Shown in pieces: positions 1 to 10,060 of a stretch of 64,000 nt of DNA. The notes under the pieces were generated by a model that searched no databases, was not told where the DNA came from, and saw only the letters and a list, made by a program, of their open reading frames with translations. The stretch comes from Myotis daubentonii (lineage: Eukaryota; Chordata; Mammalia; Chiroptera; Vespertilionidae). The DNA is taken from assembly GCF_963259705.1 (NCBI RefSeq), contig NC_081842.1:43468803-43532802 (forward strand). The letters are read 5' to 3'. How positions within the stretch are numbered: position 1 is the stretch's first letter; each line of letters begins with the position of its first letter. A program made the translations under genes and the position numbers.

Positions 1-587
1 ACAAGACATATACATCGATGTCACAAGACAGAGAGTTTTAAAGGGTTCTTATAAAGAGGAGTTCAGTATAGGATAAAGTAGCATTTAAAAGCAGTAGGGA
101 AAGACTGAACTTATCAATAACTATTGTAGAGACAATTGGCTATTCATGTGAAAAAAAACAAACCATAAATCTGATTTGTGCTTTACACCATTCACTAAAT
201 AAATTCTAGATGGATTAGAGAGCTAAGTGTAAAACAACAAAGCTATAAAACTATTAAAAGAAAATATAGGAGAATTTGTTTATAACCCTGGGGTAGGAAA
301 GGCTTTCTTTAGCAAGACATAAAACACAAAAACCATGAAGAGAAAGATTGCTAAATTGGATTATGTCCAAATCTAAAACTGCTGCATGACAAACAAAACA
401 AAACAAAACAAAACACCATAAATAATGTTAAAAGACAAGTGATAGATTGAAAGAACGTATTTGCAACATACACAATTGAAAAGGATTAATATTCAGGATT
501 ATATAATGAATTTCTACAAATAATAAGTAAAAGACAAACCACCCAAAAGAAAAAACGAGTGACAGTTCAGAACAGTTCACCCTACCA
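1..587 (+). repeat. Old L1 (L1M-type) fragment, ORF2 3' part
   Basis: Sense-strand remnant of the 3' part of an ancient LINE-1 ORF2. The run from a 'gatggatta' motif through 'ataaaacacaaaaaccatgaa' to the 'gcaacata...aaaaggattaatattcag' stretch follows the order of the L1 C-terminal ORF2 region. The reading frame is broken everywhere. A short AAAAC run lies at about 390-415. The L1 continues after two DNA transposons, at about 1071. Confidence 0.75.
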
Positions 588-897
588 CAGCGGTTCTCAA
601 CCTGTGGGTCACGACCCCTTTGGGGGTCGAATGACCCTTTCACAGGGGTCACCTAAGACCATCGGAAAACACATATATAATTACATATTGTTTTGTGATT
701 AATCACTATGCTTTAATTATGTTCAATTTGTAACAATGAAAATACATCCTGCATATCAGATATTTACATTACGATTCATAACAGTAACAAAATTACAGTT
801 ATGAAGTAGCAATGAAAATAATTTTATGGTTGGGGATCACCACAACATGAGGAACTATATTAAAGGGTCGCGGCATTAGGAAGGTTGAGAACCACTG
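588..897 (+). mobile_element. SPIN hAT transposon, longer non-autonomous form
   Basis: Starts 'cagcggttctcaacc' and ends 'ggttgagaaccactg', the terminal inverted repeats of SPIN (Space Invaders), a hAT element spread horizontally among tetrapods. This 310-bp form keeps an internal segment (about 740-830, with 'gatatttacattacgattca') that the 222-224 bp copies at 19983 and 58152 lack. No transposase is encoded. Flanking octamers (580-587 and 898-905) match only partly, so the target duplication has decayed or was rearranged. Inserted in an old L1. Confidence 0.9.
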
Positions 898-905
898 GCC
901 TAGAG

Positions 906-1070
906 CAGTGGTCAGCAAACTGCGGCTCTCGAGCCACATGTGGCTCTTTGGCCCCTTGAGTATGGCTCTTCCACAAAATACCACGTGTGGGGCGCATGTA
1001 CAGTGCAATTGAAACTTTGTGGCCCATGCACAGAAGTCAGTATTTTGTGGAAGAGCCACACTCAAGGGGC
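906..1070 (+). mobile_element. hAT MITE with internal fold-back, right end missing
   Basis: Begins 'cagtggtcagcaaactgcgg', the same terminus as the complete element at 27155. Positions 951-980 recur as an inverted copy at 1041-1070 with 29 of 30 bases matching, forming a hairpin. The expected right terminus is absent, so the element is truncated at about 1070 where L1 sequence resumes. It starts exactly 8 bp after the SPIN element ends. Confidence 0.75.
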
Positions 1071-1715
1071 AATAAATGAATGACAACAGGCTTGGTCTCA
1101 CTCGTCAGCAAAGAAATGCAAGTCAGACAACACTAAGGGCACCAATACCGTTTTCACTGTTGGTAAGTATGGAATTCGTCATGGTGCTCGTAGAGCGTGA
1201 CCTGGCAGTGCCAGAACATGTAACATGCCCAAACCCTTCCCAGCAGTTCCACAGCTCTGTCTGGAGAAGGGCCCCAAGTGCACAGAGAGGCTTGGTCCCA
1301 GGGGCCGTGGTGGAAGCGGCAGAAATCTGAACAATTAGAAACAACCCAAATGCTCATTGATAGGGGAAGGGTTAAATATATTTTTAAATATCCACATTAG
1401 TAATGGGTTTCTGAGGTCCAAACAAATGAGGGAGACCTTTGCAACCTGAAGTGAAAAGGTCTTGTTATGAGAGAGAAGCAAGTCACAGAACAATCTGGCT
1501 CTATTTACATAAACACGGGTGCACGCTTTGAAACTATTGCATGAGGAAGGATATTCTGGAAGGGTACGTACTAAACTGACCATCCCTGGGGAGAGGAGTG
1601 GGATTGTATAGGAGTCAAGGTGATCTTTATCTGAACTACTTAATTTTTTTTGCAGTGAGTGTTATACATGTAGATATGCATTATTTATAATAATAAGAAA
1701 TAAAACAATAAATTT
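1071..1715 (+). repeat. Old L1 fragment continued, 3' end and tail
   Basis: Continuation of the L1 at 1-587. It contains the 'cagcaaagaaatgcaa' region and then the 3' UTR-like 'caacccaaatgctcattgat' motif, and ends in an AT-rich tail near 1680-1715. Open frames here are not genes. Confidence 0.65.
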
Positions 1716-1826
1716 AAAATAACTAGAAAAACCAGCTCTAACTCAATACTCAACAGTTTATGCCCTTAGTTTTCAAGTCCTGCACCTGATGGTGCCTTGG
1801 ATCTGTTGCTTAGATCCCATACCTGT

Positions 1827-2050
1827 GGTTTGTTTGTTTGTTTTTTGCTATTCCTCACCCAAGGATCTTTTTTCATTGATTTTTATACAGAGTGGAAGGG
1901 TGGGGGAGAGACAGAGAGAAACATGGATGTGAGAGAGACACACCAGGGATCGAGCCTGCAACTGAGGTACATGCCCTTGACTGAATTGAACCCATGACCC
2001 TTCAGTCCAGGGGGCTGACGTACTATCCACTGAGCCAAACTGGCTAGGGG
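1827..2050 (-). mobile_element. Ves SINE (tRNA-derived, bat)
   Basis: In + orientation it reads tail first (T-rich with TTTG repeats), then body, then the reverse complement of the tRNA-like head ('actgagccaaactggctagg'). A 10-bp direct repeat 'ccatacctgt' flanks it at 1817-1826 and 2051-2060, a target-site duplication typical of L1-mobilised SINEs. Confidence 0.92.
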
Positions 2051-2060
2051 CCATACCTGT

Positions 2061-2290
2061 TTTTTGACTGCACACACACCCCACTCAAATCCTAGCCTGG
2101 CTTCTTGACTTGGGTTCTTGTACCCTTTGTCTATCATAGCTTAGGAACAAAGGGGAATTGTTCGTGGCTTTGGTCCCAGAAGAACACATGGTCCAGGAAA
2201 ATTAGAACTTCAGAAAAGATGTGATTGGAAAAATTGAGGAAGATTTCCTAGAGAGGCTTGCATTAGAGCTGAGGCTTGAAAGATGGATCA
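2061..2290. other. Unique non-coding stretch
   Basis: No repeat, RNA gene or convincing open frame was recognised. Confidence 0.5.
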
Positions 2291-2461
2291 TTTTTATTCT
2301 AAACCCTCTCCAACCCCCAATTATGTTGAAAACTACATAACACCATTATAGAAATGTTGAATAACACAGAGGGGAAAAAAATCACCCATAATCCCATCAA
2401 CCTACGCCAATGACTTTTGTGAATTCCCTTCAAGGCTTTGTCCACAAGGACATTTAAGTAT
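2290..2461 (-). repeat. Old L1-like fragment, left half
   Basis: Antisense old LINE sequence ('cacccataatcccatcaacc'), interrupted by the MLT1 LTR at 2462 and resuming at about 2853. Family assignment is approximate. Confidence 0.45.
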
Positions 2462-2847
2462 TGCTGTGGACTGAATTGTGTGCCACCAAAATTCATGTTG
2501 AAGCCCAAACCTGAATGGGATGGTATTTGGAGAATGGGGCCTTTGGGAGATAATTGGGTGTAGATAAAGTCATGAGGGTGGGGTGCTGTTGGTGGGATTA
2601 GTGCCCTTATAAGAAGAGGAAGAGACGCCAGAGCTTTCACTCCTTTCTGGGTGCACACACCTCAGAAAGGCCTTGTGAGAACATAGTGGGGAGTTGGCTG
2701 TCTGCAACCCAAGGAGAGACACAGGAACAGACCCTGTTGGCACCTTCATCTTGGACTTTCAGTCTCCAGAATTGTGAGAAATGTTTTTGTTGTTTCAGCC
2801 ACCTAGTCTATGGTGTTTTGTTATGGCAGCCTGAGCAGAGTAAGACA
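2462..2847 (+). repeat. MLT1-type MaLR solo LTR
   Basis: A 386-bp element beginning TG and ending CA, following the MLT1A/B-like consensus: 'ggactgaattgtgtgccacc', 'gggattagtgcccttataag', a late 'ctccagaattgtgagaaat' and the terminal 'cctgagcagagtaagaca'. A 5-bp target duplication 'agtat' flanks it (2457-2461 and 2848-2852), as expected for ERVL/MaLR. It is a solo LTR of an ancient non-infectious retrotransposon with no internal genes. Confidence 0.88.
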
Positions 2848-2852
2848 AGTAT

Positions 2853-3230
2853 GCAGTCCAACTAATGCATTTAATCATATGACTTGATTTTTAATATAAC
2901 ATTATATCATAGCCCCTTTTTACATAGAAAAGTGAAATTTATAATGATCACTTTTAATGGCTATGCAATATGCCATCCAGTGAGTATATTATGAATTTAT
3001 TACCCATTCCCCTATTGTTGGATTTTTTTGGTTGTGTCTTATTTCTAAAGCTGTAATGAACATCTTTGAACATGTAGTGCGTTTTTCCCCCCTTTTTAGT
3101 TATTTCCTTGGAACAAATAAATTCTCTGAAGTGGAAATACTGGGTCAAAATTTATGAACACTTTTATGGCCCTTGAAATACGTTGCCAAATTGCTTTTAA
3201 AAGTATAGTTCCAGAATACACTGAAGGCTT
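2853..3230 (-). repeat. Old L1-like fragment, right half
   Basis: Contains 'cccattcccctattgttgga', 'gctgtaatgaacatc' and 'gaagtggaaatactgggtca', motifs of the antisense 3' region of old L1 families. Together with 2290-2461 it is the pre-insertion target of the MLT1 LTR. Confidence 0.6.
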
Positions 3231-3402
3231 TGTTAGGCAAATATGAGAGGGATAGGAATGGGATGGGGGGTCCCAATTCCAGGAAACAGCATGTGTTAAA
3301 GTGCATTGACCAGCACAGACTTCTGTGATTTATCCCTGGAATGCCATCACATGGCCAAGATGTAGAATTCTATGGCAGATTCTGTTGGCAAACTCAGTAG
3401 CT

Positions 3403-3405
<3 letters not shown>

Positions 3406-3438
<33 letters not shown>

Positions 3439-4265
3439 TTTAAATGCATTTATTTTTAGACAACCTACATGACATTTAAAAAAAAAAAAAAAAACAATGC
3501 CTCTGCTTCAAATAAATCAAAGTCAAAATAAATGAAGAGCTCAAGATAACATCAGTCCCTTTTGTCCTAGTACTGGTGTGTGGATGAAAAGCAGCAGCCA
3601 GTTATGATAACAGATGATAGGTCCAAATTGCCAAATTTTTTTTAACATTTTTCCATTTCTAAACCATCCTTAAAGAGAACAATATATGGGGTCACACCAT
3701 CCCCATGGAAGTCCAGCAGAGCAACCATGCCATCTGGATTCATGTTTTCACCAATACAGACTGGCAGTTTTTAAAATTAGCAAGGATGTGCTTGATTTGT
3801 TCTGCAGCCCCTGTCATAAAAGGTTTTACTCTTTCTTGTCTCTGTTTTTCAAGTTTCCCTTTGATTGATTTCATGTCATCTTTGATGTACTTCTTACAAG
3901 CTTTTTTTGTGTGTGTGAAGCTGGTTTCCTGCAAGTGACAATATCAACACCAGAGATGACTGTGCTTTCGGTACCTTCACCTTCCACCTTCAGCGGAGGC
4001 CTTTCTACCAATAAGTCATTGATGTTACCCTCTGTCCTACTGATCATCGTACCCTCTACCTCCAAGCACAGACAGCCTAACTGGCATCTCCCAGATATTG
4101 TAGATATCTGAGAACATCTTATTCTGGCTTATAATGTGCCAGTAGATGATCATGATGGCGGCTAGAAGGAGAGGGCAGCGGTGCTGGCTTAGTAGGAGCC
4201 CAAAGCTCAGCGATAATAAGGTGCATCTGGAGCAGTGCTGGGGGGAGGGAGGAGCAGGCAGAAAA
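3406..4265 (-). pseudogene. TPT1: TPT1 (TCTP) processed pseudogene
   Basis: Intronless reverse-strand copy of the translationally controlled tumour protein mRNA. The start codon lies at 4153-4151 and the normal stop at 3644-3642, with a TPT1-like 5' UTR upstream to about 4250. Recognisable peptides include [11 protein letters not shown] near the start, [39 protein letters not shown] and [20 protein letters not shown]. The frame shifts soon after the start (about residue 22) and again in the middle, and there are many substitutions, so it cannot make TCTP. The 3' UTR ends in a long T run on the + strand (poly-A tail, 3406-3436). An imperfect direct repeat flanks it ('ctcagtagctatc' at 3393, 'gtcagtagccactc' at 4266), which marks L1-mediated retroposition. 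Confidence 0.95.
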
Positions 4266-4280
4266 GTCAGTAGCCACTCT

Positions 4281-4480
4281 TTTTTTTTTTTTAAATTGAT
4301 ATTTAGAGACAGAGGAATGGAGAGGGAGAGAGAAAAAACATTAATATGAGAGCAAACATCCATTGGCAGCCTCTTGCACGCCTCGCTGGTTGCGGGCATG
4401 TGCCTTGATGTGGAATCGAACTGGCAACTCTTTGGTGCATGGGACCTGCCCAACCAACTGAGCCACACTGGCCAGGGCGC
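4281..4480 (-). mobile_element. Ves SINE abutting the TPT1 pseudogene
   Basis: T-rich tail first, then SINE body, ending in the reversed tRNA head ('gagccacactggccagggcg'). Flanks 'agtagccactct' (4269-4280) and 'aggagccattct' (4481-4492) differ at two positions and are its target duplication. The left copy overlaps the pseudogene's own duplication. Confidence 0.92.
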
Positions 4481-4633
4481 AGGAGCCATTCTTAATTTTT
4501 TTCTCTCTTTTTATTCTCTCACCACAGAAGTTAAAAGCCAGATAATCTGCTTCCCAGCTTTTTTTGCAACTAAAAGTGACCATGTGACTTCATTCTCTTC
4601 AAAAAGATGTTAGGGAAAGCTCTGAGAAGAATT

Positions 4634-4824
4634 CCTTCTTTCCTATCTTATCCTCCCACCCTCTCTCCCTCTTCCTTCATTCTTTCCTTCTTTCCTTCCT
4701 TTCCTTTTCCCTCCCTGCCTCCCTCCCTCCCTCTTTCCCCCCCTCCCTCCCTCCCTCCCTCCCTTCCTCCCTCCCTCCCTTCCTCCCTTCCTTCCTTCCC
4801 TCCCTCCCTTCCTTTCTTTCCTCC
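4634..4824. repeat. Long CCTCC/TTCC pyrimidine tract
   Basis: About 190 bp of nearly pure pyrimidine on the + strand, mixing CCCT, CCTT and CTTT units. Long open frames here (Ser/Pro-rich on +, Gly/Arg/Glu-rich on -) are artefacts of the repeat. Such mirror-like tracts can form triplex DNA. Confidence 0.95.
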
Positions 4825-4830
4825 CCATTT

Positions 4831-5180
4831 TCAACCTGTTTATTAAATCTTTCAACTGGCAAGTTAAAGGCTTTTGATTTCTTGATTAAAGGGGACAATG
4901 TCATCAATATCATCTCTTCTTGCCTTGATGTAATACCTGGAGCTGCAGCAGCCACACTAAGATCATACGGTTGGACAAGCATGAGGACAAAAAGCCAACA
5001 TAGCGTGGGAAAAAGGCAAGATAGAAAATCCTCGATAGCACCATTTGAGCAGCTGAGTCAATACCACCAATCACCCACCTCTAACTTCTTGTTTTGTGGG
5101 AGAGGCAGCCCTTACTTGACTAAACCATTGTTAGTCAGATTTTCTGTTAGTTGCAGTCTAATGCTTCCTAACAGATATTA
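4831..5180. repeat. Old dispersed repeat, class unresolved
   Basis: Contains motifs resembling a widespread old mammalian repeat ('cacctctaacttcttgtttt', 'gttagtcagattttctgtta', 'gcagtctaatgcttcctaac'). I cannot name the family. No coding potential seen. Confidence 0.4.
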
Positions 5181-5506
5181 GACTTCACCGCCATGCCCCG
5201 TCTCCCTCAGACAGCACCTGGGATTTAGATTCTAGTCTCATCATATTATAATTTAATCCTGTCTCTTGGAACTGGTGACATGGACCACTGCAGGCCAGTA
5301 CACTTACTGCCTGCCCATTCTCAGTCTGAGTGGTGTCCCCTTCCTAGCTCTGGATGCTCCCAGCAGACCTCAAAGTCTGAAGCTTGCTCCTATAGTCTCT
5401 GAGTCTTGTTTGTTTTTTCAGGAGCAACAACCAGGCCAGGACCTTGTATTCAGGGTACACCAATCACTGGCTCCCTTTGAGGTCTCAAGAAAATCCTGAG
5501 CCAAGA
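5181..5506. other. Unique non-coding stretch
   Basis: No feature recognised apart from the left copy of the L1 target duplication at 5492-5506. Confidence 0.5.
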
Positions 5507-6915
5507 GTCTTTTTTTTTTTTTAGCTTTATTTTTATTGTTGACACTCTTACAGATGTTCCTCATTTCCCCCACTTTGCCCACCTCCACCCAGCCTCCATC
5601 CCCCTTCTCTCTGGCCGTCACCACTCTATTGTCTGTGTCCAAGGGCTATGCATATATGTTATTATTATTATTTTTTGGTAAAGAATTATAAATTTATTAG
5701 ATCATCTGGAAACCAGATGGGCTGGGCCCCAAAATGGCACCAGCGGGCCAGAGGAGGGGGAGCGGGATATATATGTCTCCTGTGAAGGTCAGAGTAACAG
5801 TGGGTGGGAGGCCGGGTGTAGGTGGTCCACTGAAAACTGGGTGAGGTGGTTTACTGGAAACTGAAAATCGTTATTCATGTCTTGAGAAATCTGTAATGAG
5901 AATAATAGGAGAACCGCTGGGAGGACGAGAGCCCGAGGTGGGGCATAGTGGAGCGCAGGGAAAAGGTAGAGAATGTGCCTCACATTCCAGCCTCTTTTTC
6001 TTTTTTTTCTGGTAAGCTGGGAGTCTGTCTAACATTTCCCTCCTCAAGTATTCTTGGCACTGAATTCTTTCAGAGAAAAAGGGGCATTGGGTCTCTTCTA
6101 TAGCTGCTTCCTGTTGAAAGGGGGCAATGTTTTTCTTCAAAGCCAAAAACCTTTGCTCTTTGTCAGAGGGACGATGAAGCCTGGGCCCAAAAGAAGGTTG
6201 TGATGGTGTCTAGGGGTGGTATTTCCCCAGCACAAGTAGGGCTTGTAACCTGGTGAGACAAACTGTTTTATAAATTTGTATTAATGTGGCACATAAATGT
6301 TCTTTGGCTAATCTCTTCACCTTCTTTCATGCAGTCCCCCTATACTCCTCCCCTCTGACATCGGTTAGTTTGTTCCATGTACGCATGCCTCTGCTTCTAT
6401 TTTGTTCATTAGATTCCACATGTAGGTGAGATCATATGGTATTTGTCTTTCTCTGACTGGCTTATTTCACTTAGCATAGTAATCTCCAGGTCATCCATGC
6501 TGTTGCAAAAGGTAAGAGTTCCTTCCTTTTACAGCCACATAGTATCCCATTGTGTAAATATACCACAGCTTTTTTATCCACTCATCAATTGATGGGCACT
6601 TGGGCTGTTTCCAGATCCTGGCTATTGGAAATAATTCTGCTATGAACATAGGGGTGCATATATTCTTTCTGATTGGTGTTTCAGGTTTCTTAGGATATAT
6701 TCCCAGAAGTGAGATCGCTGGATCAAACAGCAGTTCCATTTTTAATTTTTAAGAAAACTCCATATTGTTTTCCACTGTGGCTGTACCAGTTTGCATTCTC
6801 ACTAACAGTGCACTAGGGTTCCCTTTTCTCCACATCCTCACCAGCACTTGTCATTTGTTGATTTATTGATGATAGCCATTCTGGCAGGTGTGAGGTGATA
6901 TCTTATTGTAATTTT
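5507..6915 (-). mobile_element. Bat L1, 5'-truncated, with nested insertion
   Basis: Reverse-strand LINE-1 with its poly-A as a T run at about 5511-5522, then 3' UTR, then the C-terminal part of ORF2. The ORF2 part reads in the minus frame at 6491-6739 as MELLFDPAISLLGIYPKK, then ICTPMFIAELF and EWIKKLWYIYTMGYY, typical of L1 ORF2p. It is 5'-truncated near 6915. A 15-bp target duplication 'aatcctgagccaaga' (5492-5506 and 6916-6930) gives exact ends. About 630 bp at 5661-6291 is not L1 and was inserted later. Confidence 0.93.
5661..6291 (-). pseudogene. Unidentified retrocopy nested in the L1
   Basis: Sequence foreign to L1 lying inside its 3' region. On the minus strand it ends with an AATAAA signal (near 5700) and an A-rich tail (about 5661-5685). 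Its flanks 'catatatgtt' (5651-5660) and 'cataaatgtt' (6292-6301) form an imperfect target duplication. A broken reading frame includes SPGYKPYLCWGN, then after a one-base shift GPRLHRPSDKEQRFLALKKN and FFSERIQCQEYLRREMLDRL, followed by a lysine run. It therefore looks like a processed copy of a cellular mRNA. I do not recognise the parent gene. Confidence 0.6.
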
Positions 6916-6944
6916 AATCCTGAGCCAAGAATTTTGGATTCATT

Positions 6945-7065
6945 TCTGGATCATTCCCTTACCAGTCGTATGGTAGGGTCAAGTCAATCTCTCTGAACAA
7001 CAATTTCCTTATCTGTAAAATAGGGGTGATTAGGGTTGCTGGCAAGGTTTAGAACTGCAATCTGG
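6945..7065 (+). repeat. MIR SINE remnant
   Basis: Core resembles the MIR consensus, with 'aatttccttatctgtaaaat' and the flanking gggtgatt / gggttgctggcaaggttt order. Confidence 0.7.
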
Positions 7066-8360
7066 TAACCTGGTAGGAGCCAAAGAAATACCTTCCATTT
7101 GAAGACAAGTGAGGCTCAGAGAGGAGCAGGAAGGTGCCCCAAATCCTCACGGAGCAAAACCAAGAATAGACGAAGCATGACAAGTTACATCAAGGTGGGT
7201 TCCAGCGGCTGTGTGGTCTCCTCTGTGGAAACCTGGTGCTGGGAGTGACACATGTTCTTCCCTAGTCACTCAGAATGGGAACTACAGCTGGCAAGACGGC
7301 AATAGGCCCACATTCTGCAACAGGCCCACATTCTGAAACAGGCCCCCAAAGGATAAAAGGAGCCTCTGTTTCTGGGCCATGAGGCCTATAAGGCCTGCTG
7401 AGACCTCGGAAATTGGCGTGTTGTCCTCAGGCCCCTGGGGTACAGCGGGGGCCTCCTGTTGTACCCCTCCAAGTGGCCAGAGTCAGCTCAGCCTACTTAC
7501 CTCCCCTGCACAAAGTTGCACGTTCCCAGCTGACAACTTGAAGGCTACGTGCCCCAAGCTAAAATTAGGACATGTGCTCTGTCAAAGGATTCTTTCCATG
7601 GCTGAACATATTTATTTGAAAGTTCTTATCAAGGAATAAAAATGAGCTCCTCCAGAGGTTTAATGAATCAACTTAATTGGAAGGAACACAAATATGTGCA
7701 AACAGAGCTGCCTTGAACCCACTAATGATATCAGGACAGGTTTCCTTCTTGATAGCTGAGACTGGAAGTCTTAGGCCCAGGGGCAGAAGGGAAGAGGTGG
7801 AAGGGGTGGCCATGGGCAGAAGTTACTTGACTTGAACCAATTCTCCCAACAATTTTTAAAGGGAATATAGAGGCATGATGATTAGTGAAACCAGAATGAA
7901 AAGATGTAAACGGATGTAGTATGAAAGCAAATCCAGGGGCCACAGAGAGCAGCTGATCTAAGGGTTGGCACTGACATTTTATTCACTAACTCCCTCATGC
8001 CCCTCCCCCAACTTGCCAGCCTTGCAGGTCCTGTACCCCTGACTTCCCTGTGTAATTACCCACCCCACACTGGCCTCTGTACTGGGGAAGACCACGTTCC
8101 CACACCCCATAGACAGAGTTTGAGGTCACCCATAGCCTGAGGAAGGGAGAGCTAGAGGGGAAGTGGGGGAGGGGTGTGACACCCAGGAGAAGGGCTGTTC
8201 TCACTGGAGCATAGCAAGGTTATTCTCATGGGGTTTCCACCATCCCAGAATAAGGTTGGATTCCCTGTAACTCTGCTCATCATCATACCTGTCATAGGGA
8301 ACACACAGCTTAATCCCCTGCTTCAGTCTCCTCTACTCATCATGTGAGAAAGCCATGTGC
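7066..8360. other. Unique non-coding stretch
   Basis: No clear repeat or gene. Near 7310-7345 a short 'ggcccacattctg' unit is duplicated in tandem. Open frames of 70-86 codons show no recognisable domain. Confidence 0.5.
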
Positions 8361-8595
8361 TTGGATGGCAGAGACCTGCATTCTGGTTCCAACTGGGCCC
8401 CAGGATCCCATCAGAATGGAGCCAATCAGGGGACAGGAGAGGGGACCGGTTCTGCATCTTACTGTGTGACCTCGGTCAAGGTAGTTGACCTCACTTTACT
8501 TATCTGTAATATGGACTAGTGACCTCTCCCTTATATGCAGAGCACCTAGTTCACTGTCCAGCATATAGTGGGCCATTGATAAATAGTGACTGTTA
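8360..8595 (+). repeat. MIR SINE remnant
   Basis: Contains 'ttactgtgtgacctcggtca', then 'acttatctgtaatatgga', and ends in the 'gtccagcatatagtgggcca' tail, in MIR order. Confidence 0.75.
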
Positions 8596-9403
8596 GTGTA
8601 TAAAAACTATTAAAACATAAAAGGATAAGGGATACCAACGTTAACAATCCCGTTTTTCTTGTTCCCCCAAGCAGAGGAAGCAGGAGAGAGGATTGTTACA
8701 GCCTTTTCAGCCTGACGCCTGGCTCCTCCTGGGGCTACTCACATGGCTCTTAGGCAGATGGGGTCTGGCTAATTTCCATGGCCCCGCTCCTTGCACACAC
8801 GCCATTCAGACCCACAGATCTGGCATGACCCTGTTCTCAGCTGGATAGGGTGGCACTCCCGCCCACTCCATAGCAGTCAAGGCAAAGACAAGGGGTATCC
8901 CTCCCTGCAGCAGCCACCCCCTTGCTACTCTTTGTGGGAGCCCCAGGAAGTTCCCTCTTCAGCTCTTCTAGCTCCCACCTTCCTTGTGCGTGTCCCCGTC
9001 TCATCCCTCCTCTGCCCCACTCAGCCTGCTCCTCCACAGTGGCAGTCATGCTGTGCATGTCCAAAAGGGAGACTCAGAGGAAAGCCCTGCTTCCTGCTAC
9101 TTACTTGTCTGCTCTATCTCCAGATGCACCAGGCTGGGCAGGTGGGACCCCTGCTAGATGTCCTCAGCCTGGCCCTTCCCCCACCTCCTCCAGCCTGTGG
9201 GGATGGGGGCTGAGAGGGCGATCTTAATTTCTCCGCTTCTAATCAGCACAGCTGGGAGAAGCAGCAGGCAAGGGCAGGAGGAGGTGAAAGGCCAGGGGCC
9301 TAATCTACAAGCCACCCAGCCACCAGAGCCCAGCTTTCCTCCTAACAAGCCATGCAGCAAACAAATTATCTTTGTTGTTCCTGGGAAATCTGCAAGTACT
9401 TAC
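8596..9403. other. Unique GC-rich stretch
   Basis: GC-rich, with overlapping open frames on both strands (for example 140 codons at 8791-9213) whose composition is low-complexity Pro/Ser/Leu and which show no domain. Nothing assignable. Confidence 0.45.
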
Positions 9404-9590
9404 CCGTGTAATTAGCATCTGTGTCTTGTGCCGGCAGTTCAGGTGAACAGGCCACGGCTACCTGGTGCCAGGCCCGCCTGTAATCAAAACCAAAGCAGCC
9501 GCCAGGGTGCTCTCCAGCAAAGGCCACGTCAAACTCAATCAACTGGGATGGTGTCCCCAGGAGCCAATGCACACTGGGGCCGCAGTAGCT
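9404..9590 (-). CDS. Candidate internal exon (speculative)
   Basis: A 187-bp segment on the minus strand, open throughout in one frame (starts SYCGPSVHWLLG, then QLIEFDVAFAGEHPGGCFGF, ends QDTDANYTG). It is bounded by strong splice signals. Upstream is a long pyrimidine tract ending 'ctttcttgcatttcag' (acceptor AG at 9592-9591). Downstream is 'gtaagtac' right after 9404 (donor). Codon third positions are GC-leaning. I do not recognise the protein family and see no partner exon, so it could equally be a lncRNA exon or chance. One minus frame over the same bases is closed by a stop at about 9535. Confidence 0.28.
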
Positions 9591-9659
9591 CTGAAATGCA
9601 AGAAAGAGGTGGGTAGGAGGCCAGCCGTTTCCACAAACCACCCTGGTCCTTTGATGCTG

Positions 9660-9775
9660 GGGCAGATGGAGGGCTCAAGGCCTGACCCACTGAAGCGAAG
9701 GCCCTGGGCCCAGGGATCTGCATTTTAAGCAGCTCCCCAGGTGACTGATGCACAGCCAAAGTTTGGTAAACACTG
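9660..9775. repeat. MER5-like hAT remnant
   Basis: Ends with 'agctccccaggtgactgatg' and 'gccaaagtttggtaaacact', resembling the right part of MER5/MER20-type hAT-Charlie elements. The left end is not recognisable. Confidence 0.5.
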
Positions 9776-9832
9776 GATGTTCTCCAAGATCCCCTGGGTC
9801 GGTAGAATAGTACTAGTGATAAATAGCATTTA

Positions 9833-9979
9833 TAGACATACCTCATTTTATGGAGCTTTGCTTTATTGAGCTTTACAGATGTTGCATTTTTTTACAAATT
9901 GAAGGCAAGACTCTCCACCAGCAAAAAGATTATGACTCATTTCATGGTGGTGGTCTGGAACCAAACCTGCAATATCTCC
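9833..9979 (+). mobile_element. Internally deleted Tigger1-like element
   Basis: Left end 'agacatacctcattttatgg' followed by 'gctttattgagctttacaga' and a T-rich stretch is the Tigger1 terminus. It jumps directly to 'ctccaccagcaaaaagatta' and 'gtggtggtctggaaccaaac', which belong to the other end. It is a pogo-type (TcMar-Tigger) MITE-like deletion derivative, truncated at the right terminus. Confidence 0.8.
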
Positions 9980-10060
9980 CGGGCTGAATGCCTACTAGGT
10001 GCAGGGGCTTTATATATGAGTCCGTTATTTCATTGAGAGGTATGAATGTCTCCTTTTCTT

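Noticed and set aside
4607..4982. Ser/Pro-rich (+) and Gly/Arg/Glu-rich (-) open frames
   Set aside because: Produced by the CCTCC/TTCC simple repeat; no domain or splice context.
6491..6739. Apparent 82-codon protein gene
   Set aside because: C-terminal piece of L1 ORF2p in a truncated LINE-1.
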